From Bacteroidota bacterium (GTDB taxonomy: Bacteria; Bacteroidota; Bacteroidia; B-17B0; Aurantibacillaceae): a stretch of 64,000 bases of DNA. The notes below the pieces were generated by a model. The model had not been told where the DNA came from. It did no database searches and was given only the letters and a program-made list of their open reading frames with translations. The translations under genes and the position numbers were made by a program. Positions 42,788-50,700 of the stretch are shown here, piece by piece (within the stretch, counting starts at the first letter, position 1; each line of letters starts with the position of its first letter). The DNA is taken from NCBI GenBank assembly GCA_021156365.1, contig JAJNDK010000001.1:1-64000 (forward strand), in the 5' to 3' direction.

Positions 42788-42865
42788 CTGGTACAACGCA
42801 GATTCAAATACTCCGCCATTCATTATTAAATCCATTCAACATGAACTATTTAAAACTTTTGAGTT

Positions 42866-43693
42866 ATGAGAACAACTATGTATTTAACCGCCGTGCTGGC
42901 AATCGCCGTTCAGGTAACGGCAAACGGCCAGACCAAAACCAACAGCTCAATACCAGCTAACAATTCGTTGTTACCTGTGGTGAAACATCAATCCATTCCT
43001 GTTGCCGATCATGATAAAACACTTGCTGCTGATGAACAGGTAGTAACGACAAGAACGGAGAATGCTACACAAATGATCAAAGCTTTCAAAAACCGCATCG
43101 GTGATATCAACAAACAGATCATTGAATTAGAGGCATTAAAATCGCAGGTGAATGAAGAGATCAATGACTTTTTTGTCCAGAAAACTTCTGTTGCTGCTGC
43201 AGATGCATTAGGTATCACCACCATCATCAGCAGGGAAGAGCTGGTACTCGGTTTTCAGCAGCAAGCTGAAGAGCTGTATAAACAGAGCGCTGCTTTTAGG
43301 AAACAAGCTGTATCGCAAAACGGCACCTCCAAAAAAGAAAGCCTTTCAACAGCTTCCCTTCTCGAAGCACAGGCCATTGGAAAACAGATCGAAGCATCTA
43401 TTCTGTCGGGAAAGATCAGCCAGGAAAAATTCAATGAAAACAACGACCACATTGCCCTCCTGATGCGTGATTATTACGGCAAACGGAGCAAGCTGGAAAT
43501 GGCCGGCGACCTTGTATTCGATGCCAACCGTTCCATGCGGCTTGCCATCGAGATGCGGGAAGAAGCAAATACATACCCCGGACCGGCTTCCCGCCTGGGC
43601 GCGATGCAAAATGCGGAGGAAAAAGAATTCATGGCACTCAGCAAACAGAACGAGATATTGAATATGTTTAGCAGTACGGTCTGTTCCAATTGA
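42866..43693 (+). CDS. Secreted helical protein of unknown function
   Basis: A 275-aa protein with signal peptide (TANGQ cleavage at ~22). The mature part is almost entirely alpha-helical: TQMIKAFKNRIGDINKQIIELEALKSQVNEEI (read in pieces), REELVLGFQQQAEELYKQSAAFRKQA, SLLEAQAIGKQIEASILSGKISQEKF, MRLAIEMREEANTYPGPASRLGAMQNAEEKE. That suggests a coiled-coil bundle in the periplasm or surface. No family is recognised and no T9SS domain is present. The leader carries a strong hairpin. Monocistronic; convergent with the CoA-transferase gene. Confidence 0.75.
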   Translation: MRTTMYLTAVLAIAVQVTANGQTKTNSSIPANNSLLPVVKHQSIPVADHDKTLAADEQVVTTRTENATQMIKAFKNRIGDINKQIIELEALKSQVNEEINDFFVQKTSVAAADALGITTIISREELVLGFQQQAEELYKQSAAFRKQAVSQNGTSKKESLSTASLLEAQAIGKQIEASILSGKISQEKFNENNDHIALLMRDYYGKRSKLEMAGDLVFDANRSMRLAIEMREEANTYPGPASRLGAMQNAEEKEFMALSKQNEILNMFSSTVCSN

Positions 43694-43716
43694 TTTTGAG
43701 CGTTAGATACGGGATC

Positions 43717-44784
43717 TCAGACTATTTTAAATGCGATGGAAGAAACAGTGGTTACAGATCGTCCGTTGTCTTTAAAGCGGCGTAACATCTCTTTTGCTTC
43801 CGGTAGCTCGAAAACTTCTTTCATAGTGCGGATCTTGCCGATCGGTATGTCGTTTTCGAGACAGGCGGCGTAGAGCTTGTTAAACCTGAGTTTTGAGATA
43901 GGGGTATCCAGGAGTGCGAATAGTTTTTTCCGGCTCTTCACTCTCAATTGGTTGGTGGAAAACTGCTTCGTATCGATCGGAAGGTCTAATACGCGCATTA
44001 ACTTATTGAATTGTTTGTCGCTGCCGATAGCAAAGGTCACAAGATGTTTGTCCCGGGTAGTAAACAGCTCGCCATACGGAGCGATGTTCGGGTGCAATGA
44101 GCCCATTGGTTTCGGAAGATGTCCCGCGATCAGCCAGTTGGTAGCCTGGTTGGCCAGGGAAGCAATGGCGCTGTTGAACAAAGAGACAGAGATCGCTGAA
44201 CCTTTTCCGCTGCTTTGTTTTTTTAGCAAAGCAATAAGAATGGCTTCCTTCAGCTGATGTGCAGCGAGGAGATCTACCAGGGCAACAGGCATTTTTACAG
44301 CGTTGCTGTTTGATTCGCCATTGATGGACATAAAGCCGCTTTCTGCCTGCAGGATCAGATCATAGGCTGTCCGTCCGGATCCTTCACCGAAACCATTGAT
44401 GGAAGCATAGATCAGGCCCGGATTTGTTTTTTTTAGATCGGCATAGCTTAGTTTTAGCTTTTTGTCATCGCCCTTTTTGTAATTGCAGATAACGATATCC
44501 GCAGTCGAAATTTCTTTGATACAACGTTTGTGATCGCTTAGATTAGTAAGGTCGAGGAACACATGTCTTTTTCCGGAGTTTACCGAATAGAAATAAGCGG
44601 ATGTATTGTCCTTGTTTTTTTCCGAAGGCAATTTCCAGCTGCGGGTAACATCTCCCTGTGCGGCTTTGTTCTCGATCTTGATCACTTTCGCTCCTAACTC
44701 AGCAAAGAACAGACCTACGGACGGTCCGGCCAATACAGAGGCCAGCTCTACCACCTTTAATTTCCTGAATGGTTTTTGATCCAT
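43717..44784 (-). CDS. CaiB/BaiF family (class III) CoA-transferase
   Basis: A 355-aa enzyme that moves CoA between carboxylic acids. LKVVELASVLAGPSVGLFFAELGAKVIKIE, the substrate-covalent Asp in TAYDLILQAESGFMSINGE (D in YDLILQ), and HPNIAPYGELFTTRD are diagnostic. At 355 aa it is shorter than CaiB (405 aa); the region between the two halves is compact, so it may be racemase-like (alpha-methylacyl-CoA racemase). It begins 1 nt after the response-regulator stop codon, an intriguing coupling. Substrate unknown. Confidence 0.87.
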   Translation of the reverse strand: MDQKPFRKLKVVELASVLAGPSVGLFFAELGAKVIKIENKAAQGDVTRSWKLPSEKNKDNTSAYFYSVNSGKRHVFLDLTNLSDHKRCIKEISTADIVICNYKKGDDKKLKLSYADLKKTNPGLIYASINGFGEGSGRTAYDLILQAESGFMSINGESNSNAVKMPVALVDLLAAHQLKEAILIALLKKQSSGKGSAISVSLFNSAIASLANQATNWLIAGHLPKPMGSLHPNIAPYGELFTTRDKHLVTFAIGSDKQFNKLMRVLDLPIDTKQFSTNQLRVKSRKKLFALLDTPISKLRFNKLYAACLENDIPIGKIRTMKEVFELPEAKEMLRRFKDNGRSVTTVSSIAFKIV

Positions 44785-44785
44785 A

Positions 44786-45400
44786 TTAATCGAGACTCAC
44801 AATGGCGTTCTTAATAGCATACTTCACAAGCTCCGTCACATTGCCGGAATTGGTTTTCCGGTAGATGTTCTGTTTATGGAAATCGACTGTACTGGCGCTG
44901 ATCTTCAATGTAGCGGCAATTTCTTTATTTGTTTTTCCGGTGCAGATCTCTTTCAGGATATCGATTTCCCGGTCGCTTAGTGCAATTTCACTGAGCAAAG
45001 GCGCTATTGTTCTTTCTTTCTGCAGGCCATTCAGCATCGCCTTTGCTACTTTTTCCCCGAAAAAATGTCCGTCTTTTTTTACAGCGCGTATGGCTTCAAA
45101 CAGTGTTTCCGGGTCGCAGCCTTTTGCGAGATAACCTCTTGCACCGCGTACCATAAATTCATTGATGTAGGAAGCATCAAAATGCATACTCAACATGATC
45201 ACTCTTGTTTCAGGAAAACGTTTTTTGATGATCTCGAGGGTTTCTTTTCCATTCATCAGTGGCATTTCGATGTCGAGGAGTACAACATCAGGCTTGGATA
45301 CTTTCAGGAATTCCAGCACTTCTTTTCCGTTTTGTGCTTCACCGATCACGATCATGTCACTTTCTTCCTCGATAAGTGAAACAAGACCTTTCCTGACCAA
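44786..45400 (-). CDS. NarL/LuxR-type response regulator, start disrupted
   Basis: Receiver domain (phospho-acceptor Asp in DVVLLDIEMP, Thr/Ser switch IMLSMH, Lys in YLAKG) plus LuxR-type HTH (LSEIALSDREIDILKEICTGKTNKEIAATLKISASTVDFHKQNIY, read in pieces). The displayed start is a TTG inside the receiver (45400). Upstream codons continue the fold in frame: KKIRILLAEDQQ, with the conserved acidic pair, beginning at 45436. The natural ATG at 45441-45439 (would-be MAKKIRIL) is one base out of frame at a run of five A (45432-45436 on the plus strand as T). Either one A is missing in this sequence, slippage restores the frame, or the gene is inactive. Confidence 0.8.
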   Translation of the reverse strand: MVRKGLVSLIEEESDMIVIGEAQNGKEVLEFLKVSKPDVVLLDIEMPLMNGKETLEIIKKRFPETRVIMLSMHFDASYINEFMVRGARGYLAKGCDPETLFEAIRAVKKDGHFFGEKVAKAMLNGLQKERTIAPLLSEIALSDREIDILKEICTGKTNKEIAATLKISASTVDFHKQNIYRKTNSGNVTELVKYAIKNAIVSLD

Positions 45401-45471
45401 TTGCTGGTCTTCGGCAAGCAGGATCCGGATCTTTTTGCCATGAAAACGCGTACTATGTATTGTCGTAGAAA

Positions 45472-45493
45472 TACCTGTGTGTTTACACAGGTA
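45472..45493. promoter_or_regulatory. Palindrome at the response-regulator promoter
   Basis: TACCTGTGT-GTTT-ACACAGGTA: 9-bp perfect arms around a 4-nt centre. On the minus strand it overlaps the 3' edge of a -7-like TATATTTA (45499-45492), so it is placed for an operator at the start of the response-regulator transcript, or a hairpin in its leader. Autoregulation is a reasonable guess. Confidence 0.5.
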
Positions 45494-45572
45494 AATATAG
45501 AGCTTTTTTCAATAGCAGTTTGAGCATCAGTGAATTAATTTTCTGCTTTGTCGGACGGCATTTTTCGGGGAT

Positions 45573-45602
45573 TTGCAGGCTGCTGTTTTTGCAATATATT
45601 TG
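45573..45602 (+). promoter_or_regulatory. Promoter of the candidate small RNA
   Basis: TTG (45573-45575), 19 nt, TATATTTG (45595-45602): an exact consensus match on the plus strand, with no plus-strand coding sequence for more than 10 kb downstream. Confidence 0.7.
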
Positions 45603-45607
45603 ACTTA

Positions 45608-45715
45608 ATGCTACATCAGGCAGTACCAACGTTGCTAACGGACAATAATCCCCAACACACACAAACGTTATTTCCGGTGATGTAGAAACCCGATACTCTG
45701 GTTCGGGTACTTTTT
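45608..45715 (+). ncRNA. Candidate structured small RNA of about 105 nt (possibly 6S-Flavo class)
   Basis: It follows a perfect promoter and ends in its own terminator. CTACATCA (45611-45618) pairs perfectly with TGATGTAG (45678-45685), enclosing a 59-nt interior in which TAACG (45636-45640) can pair with CGTTA (45666-45670) around an A/C-rich loop. Then ACCCGA/TCGGGT (45688-45693 and 45703-45708) plus five U (45711-45715) forms an intrinsic terminator. It contains no reading frame of note. Length and closing-stem/open-centre shape are like 6S-type RNAs of Bacteroidota, but identity was not tested. The rest of the 372-nt gap (45442-45813) holds the regulator's palindrome and the 45733-45812 terminator. 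Confidence 0.55.
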
Positions 45716-45732
45716 CAGAGAGCGTTCTTTAT

Positions 45733-45812
45733 AAAAATAACAGGCACCCTGCAACAAGATGCTGCTGAACCATTGGCCGGACCAGTAGCATTGCAGGGGA
45801 GCCTGTTTTTTC
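45733..45812 (-). terminator. Long-stem terminator after the aldo/keto reductase gene
   Basis: Arms 45739-45754 and 45791-45807 pair with one bulge, and pairing resumes inside (ATGCTGCTG with CAGTAGCAT), making a large hairpin of about 69 nt. On the minus strand it begins 6 nt after the stop codon at 45814 and is followed by five U. A T-run also follows on the plus strand, so it may stop transcription both ways. Confidence 0.75.
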
Positions 45813-45813
45813 T

Positions 45814-46800
45814 TTAATAAGCAGGCATTTTTGGTTTGTTGTCCATGATGCCTTCTATGCGTTCCATTACTTCTGCATTCAGTTTCGGTAGCACCTCCAT
45901 TGATTGTAAGGTGTCTTCCAGTTGCTCCACTTTACTGGCGCCTAAAATAGCAGTGGATACCTGGTCATTTTTCAACACCCATGCAATGGACAGGCGGGAA
46001 AGGTTTGTTCCGAGGTCGTCTGCCACAGTTTTCAGGCGTTTTATCTTTTCGTGTTTCCAGGCATTGCCTTCTCCTACCACCATTTCTTTCAGCCATTCCA
46101 TTCCCGGCCGGTGTATCCTTGTATCATCAGGTGTAAGGTTCATGTATTTACCCGACAAAAGTCCCGAAGCGAGGGGGCTCCAGATGGTAGTTCCCAGCCC
46201 GATCTCCCGGTACAGTTTCTGGTATTCCACTTCCACGCGTTCGCGGTGAAAAAGATTGTACTGCGGCTGTTCCATGGTGGGCGGAGTAAGATGATATTGC
46301 CTTGCTACGGAATAAGCTTCCATTATTTCCTGCGCGCTCCATTCGCTGGTTCCCCAGTACATCACTTTTCCCTGTTGAATCAGGTCGTGCATAGCGCGTA
46401 CGGTTTCCTCAACAGGTGTGTTTTTGTCGGGACGGTGGCAATAATACAGATCGAGATAATCTGCCTGTAAACGACGCAGTGCATTGTGACAGGCTTCTAT
46501 CACATGTTTGCGGCTCAGCCCGATCTGGTTGGGAAGTTTACCACCCCAGAAAACTTTGCTGGACAATACATAGGTGCTACGATCCCAGTTCATTTTCTTG
46601 AGGATGTTTCCCATCACGATCTCCGAATTGCCGCTGGCATACGCTTCGGCATTATCGAAAAAATTAACACCTTTGTCGTAGGCCAGCTTCATGCACTTTT
46701 CTGCTGTATCGTCGCCCACCTGGGAGCCAAAGGTTACCCAGCTGCCAAATGACAGCGCGCTGACCTGTAATCCTGATCTGCCCAATCTCCTGTATTCCAT
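45814..46800 (-). CDS. Aldo/keto reductase (Kv-beta/YghZ-like)
   Basis: A 328-aa NADPH-dependent (beta/alpha)8-barrel oxidoreductase. MEYRRLGRSGLQVSALSFGSW, the catalytic DNAEAY (Asp, Tyr), ADYLDLYYCHRPD (His), GKVMYWGTSEWSA, and WSPLASGLLSGKY are typical of the potassium-channel beta-subunit subfamily. The C-terminal cofactor loop is STAILGASKVEQLEDTL. It probably detoxifies aldehydes or methylglyoxal-type carbonyls. It is 18 nt downstream of thyA and shares its transcript. Confidence 0.93.
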   Translation of the reverse strand: MEYRRLGRSGLQVSALSFGSWVTFGSQVGDDTAEKCMKLAYDKGVNFFDNAEAYASGNSEIVMGNILKKMNWDRSTYVLSSKVFWGGKLPNQIGLSRKHVIEACHNALRRLQADYLDLYYCHRPDKNTPVEETVRAMHDLIQQGKVMYWGTSEWSAQEIMEAYSVARQYHLTPPTMEQPQYNLFHRERVEVEYQKLYREIGLGTTIWSPLASGLLSGKYMNLTPDDTRIHRPGMEWLKEMVVGEGNAWKHEKIKRLKTVADDLGTNLSRLSIAWVLKNDQVSTAILGASKVEQLEDTLQSMEVLPKLNAEVMERIEGIMDNKPKMPAY

Positions 46801-46818
46801 AAAACTGTTTTTAATTGA

Positions 46819-47613
46819 TTAAACCGCTACAGCCGCTTTGATATGCGGGTGCGGATCGTAATTCTCGAGGGTAAAATCTTCAAATTTAAAATCAAAGATC
46901 GATTTTACTTCCGGGTTTATTTTCATTGCGGGCAATGGTCTGCAATCGCGGCTCAATTGTAATTTTGCCTGCTCGATGTGATTGGAATACAAATGCGCAT
47001 CGCCCAAGGTATGAACAAAATCTCCTGCCTGCAGGCCGCATACCTGTGCCACCATCAGTGTGAGCAGGGCATAAGAAGCAATATTGAAAGGCACACCTAA
47101 GAAAATATCTGCACTGCGCTGATATAGCTGGCAGCTTAGTTTTCCTTCTGCTACATAAAACTGGAAAAACGCATGGCAGGGTGGGAGCTTCATTTTTTCG
47201 ATCTCTCCAACGTTCCAGGCGCTCACGATCAGCCTTCTTGAATCAGGATTTTTTTTGATCATGTCGATCACCTGTGTGATCTGGTCAATATGCCTGCCAT
47301 CGGGAGTAGGCCAGCTGCGCCATTGGGAGCCGTACACAGGGCCTAAATTGCCGTTCTCATCGGCCCATTCATCCCAGATGCTTACCCCGTTCTCTTTCAG
47401 GTATTTGATATTGGTTTCGCCTTTCAGGAACCAGAGCAGTTCGTGTATGATCGATTTGGTATGTAATTTTTTGGTAGTGAGTAAAGGGAAACCTTCCTGC
47501 AGGTTAAAACGCATCTGGTAACCAAAAACGCTCACTGTACCCGTTCCTGTCCTGTCTGTTTTGGTTGCGCCCTGGTCGAGCACATGTTTCATTAGATCGT
47601 GAAATTGCTTCAT
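46819..47613 (-). CDS. thyA: Thymidylate synthase
   Basis: A 264-aa enzyme that methylates dUMP to dTMP with methylenetetrahydrofolate. [50 protein letters not shown], nucleophile [11 protein letters not shown] (Cys), [23 protein letters not shown] and [12 protein letters not shown] are all conserved, and 264 aa equals E. coli ThyA. It is followed by the aldo/keto reductase gene. A -7-like TACTTTTA (47643-47636) sits immediately downstream of the terminator of the large T9SS gene. Confidence 0.97.
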   Translation of the reverse strand: MKQFHDLMKHVLDQGATKTDRTGTGTVSVFGYQMRFNLQEGFPLLTTKKLHTKSIIHELLWFLKGETNIKYLKENGVSIWDEWADENGNLGPVYGSQWRSWPTPDGRHIDQITQVIDMIKKNPDSRRLIVSAWNVGEIEKMKLPPCHAFFQFYVAEGKLSCQLYQRSADIFLGVPFNIASYALLTLMVAQVCGLQAGDFVHTLGDAHLYSNHIEQAKLQLSRDCRPLPAMKINPEVKSIFDFKFEDFTLENYDPHPHIKAAVAV

Positions 47614-47642
47614 TTAAATGCATTTTTAGCACCTGTAAAAGT

Positions 47643-47674
47643 AAAAAGCCCCGCTGATAAATTTCAGCAGGGCT
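47643..47674 (-). terminator. Intrinsic terminator after the 1564-aa T9SS gene
   Basis: Ten-base arms (47647-47656 and 47665-47674) around an 8-nt loop; the one non-Watson-Crick position is a G-U wobble on the minus-strand RNA. Five U follow (47647-47643 side). Confidence 0.85.
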
Positions 47675-47702
47675 TCATAATTATTTGAACATTTTACAAA
47701 CC

Positions 47703-50700
47703 TTAACGCACAACGGTCACGTGGCCTGTATTACTGTATTTGTCGCCTCTGAAGCTTTTTGCCTGGATTTTCCACACATACACGTCTTCCTGAACAATGT
47801 TGGAATGCCCCTGAACTTTTCCATCCCAGTATTTATCCCAGTCATCTGTATAGAATAACTGATTGCCCCAGCGGTCAAAGATCCACATTTTATAATGATC
47901 CCGATCGATCCCGATACCATCTGCATGGAAACCGTCATTTACACCGTCACCATTTGGGGAGAATGCCGTTGGTACATAAATAGCCCAGTCTTCAGGAATA
48001 TAAATAGGATGCGTAATCGAATCTCTGCATCCGTTTTGGTTGACAACTGTAAGCGTTACATTGTACATCCCGATCTCTTCATACAGGAAGATAGGATTTT
48101 GAACGTTTGAGGTGCTATCACCCGGATCTCCGAATTGCCAGTTCCAGGATGTGATATTAGTACCTGTTGAGTAGTTGGAAAAATAGATCTCCGGTTCTAA
48201 TATGGTAACCGCTTCAGGACCATATCCAAATTCTGCTACCGGAGAGTCAAATACGTTGATAGTGCCTAAAGGCATTGTATTCGAGCAACCATTAATATCC
48301 GTGATAAGTACAGACAGCGTATAAGTGCCCGGTATTTCATAACAATGATTTGTTATCGAATCGTTTCCTGTAAAGGTGCCGTTTCCAAGGTTCCAGTTCC
48401 AGGAAACGAGGTTGTCTCCTGTAACCAGGTTCATATTACGGCATGCCGGAGCACAACCGTCAGACAGTGGTACCATTGCTGCTGTTGGCAATGCGTTTAC
48501 GGTTACGGGTAGGGGGGCGCGTGGGCCTTCGCAACCTACATACGTTTGCGATACATAATAGGTAGTTACGCCTCCCACAGCTGTGGATGGAGTAGGAGCT
48601 ATAGCCGAAGCCGGGCCACCTGTTGCATTGGTTCCATACCAGTTGGCAGATCCGCCCACCAGGAGATTAGCTGTCAATGCCTGTGCAGAATTACCAACGC
48701 AGTATATAACAGGAGCTGTTATTGGAGCTTCCGGCAATTCGTTTATGGTTACCAGTAAAGGTGCGCGTGGGCTTTCGCAGTTGTTGGCAGATTGAGAAAC
48801 ATAATACGTAAATGTTCCGGGAATAGCAGTAGATGGTATTGGCGCTGCTGCCGAAGCTGCTCCACCCGTAGCATTGGTTCCATACCAGCCAAGTGTTGAG
48901 CCTCCTGATGCTGTTGCGCTGAGTGCAATGGCGGTAGCTCCTTCACAATATGTAACCGGGTTTGTGGCCGGTGCTGCCGGAGTTGGATTTACGGTAACGA
49001 GCAGATCTTCCCGCGCGCTCTCACAACCTGCTACGGTTTGCGAAACATAATAGGTAGTGGTTCCCGATCCGGCAGTGGATGGTGTAGGAGCGGTAACAGA
49101 TGCTGTACCTCCGCTTGCATTGGTTCCATACCAGTTCAGTGTTCCTCCGGGAGAAACAGTTGCTGTTAATGCAGGAGCCAAATCGTTCTGACAGTATGTA
49201 AGAGGCGCTGTTACAGGTATAGCAGGAACAGGAGTGATAAGAACATTGATAGGTGCTCTTGGTCCTTCACACCCAAGAATGGATTGAGAAACATAATAAG
49301 TAGTAATGCCTAATATAGCAGTAGACGGCGTGGGAGCGGTGCCGGAAGCCAGTCCACCTGTAGCGTTGGTTCCATACCAGTTCAGTGTTCCGCCTGCAGA
49401 AGCAGTTGCATTGGAAGCAAGAGAAACAGCTGTGGCACTCTGGCAATATCCTGTATCAATAGTGGCAGGTGCTGCCGGCGTTCCGTTTACAGTAACAGTT
49501 ATTGGTGTACGACTGCTCTCGCAGCTAAGAATGGATTGAGAAACATAATAGGTAGTTGTTCCGGCAGTAGCCGTACTTGGAGTAGGAGCAGTAGGCGAAG
49601 CGGTTCCACCTGTAGCATTTGTTCCATACCAGTTCAGTGTTCCGCCTGCAGCAGGAGTTGCTGAAAGCTGTGCTGCCGCCTGGTTTTGGCAATATACAAG
49701 ATTTGCTGCTGCCGGTGGATTAGGTATTGCATTCACCGTTACCAGTATAGATCCTCTTGGCCCTTCGCAGCTAAGAATGGTTTGAGAAACATAATAGGTG
49801 TTTGTTCCTGCTGTGGCAGTGGATGGAGTAGGAGCAGTAGCCGAAGCGGTTCCACCCGTAGCGTTTGTTCCATACCAGTTCAGTGTTCCGCCTGCAGATG
49901 CAGTCGCTGTTAATAAAGCAGCCACATCATTTTGACAATAGGTAACAGGCGCAGTTGCAGGGGCCGCCGGAGTAGCATTCACCGTTACCAGTATAGATCC
50001 TCTCTGCCCTTCGCAGCTAAGGATGGTTTGGGAAACATAATAGGTTGTTGTTCCTGCTGTAGCAGTGGATGGTGTCGGAGCAGTGGCCGAAGCGGTTCCG
50101 CCTGTGGCATTCGTTCCGTACCAGTTCAATGCTCCCCCTGCAGAGGCAGTAGCTGTTAACGCAACGGCGACATCACTCTGGCAGTAAGTAACAGGAGCGG
50201 TTGCAGGGGCCGCCGGAGTTGCATTCACCGTTACCAGGATGGATGCTCTTGGCCCTTCGCAGCTAAGAATGGTTTGCGAGACATAATAAGTAGTTGTTCC
50301 TGCTGTTGCAGTGGATGGAGTAGGAGCAGTAGCAGAGGCCGTTCCGCCTGTTGCATTAGTGCCATACCAGTTCAGTGTTCCGCCTGCAGAAGCAGTAGCG
50401 GTTAATGCAACAGCCACATCGCTTTGGCAATAAGTAAGCGGAGCGGTTGTTGGTGCTGCAGGAGTTGCATTTACCGTTACGAGGATAGATGCTCTTGGGC
50501 CTTCACAGCCTGTTACGGTTTGCGAAACATAATAGGTAGTTGTTCCTGCTGTGGTAGTGGATGGAGTAGGAGCAGTGGCCGAAGCGGTTCCTCCGGTTGC
50601 ATTGGTACCATACCAGTTCAGTGTTCCTCCCGGAGAGGTAGTGGCTGTTAATGCAATAGCTACATCGTTCTGACAGTAGGTAACCGGAGCAGTTGTGGGT

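Noticed and set aside
42841-42866. ATG at 42841 as the start of the secreted coiled-coil protein
   Set aside because: Out of frame with the gene; the frame it opens soon stops, and ATG 42866 gives a clean signal peptide.
45686-45715. GGTTCGGGT looking like a tRNA T-arm
   Set aside because: No acceptor, D or anticodon arms around it; it is part of an intrinsic terminator hairpin.
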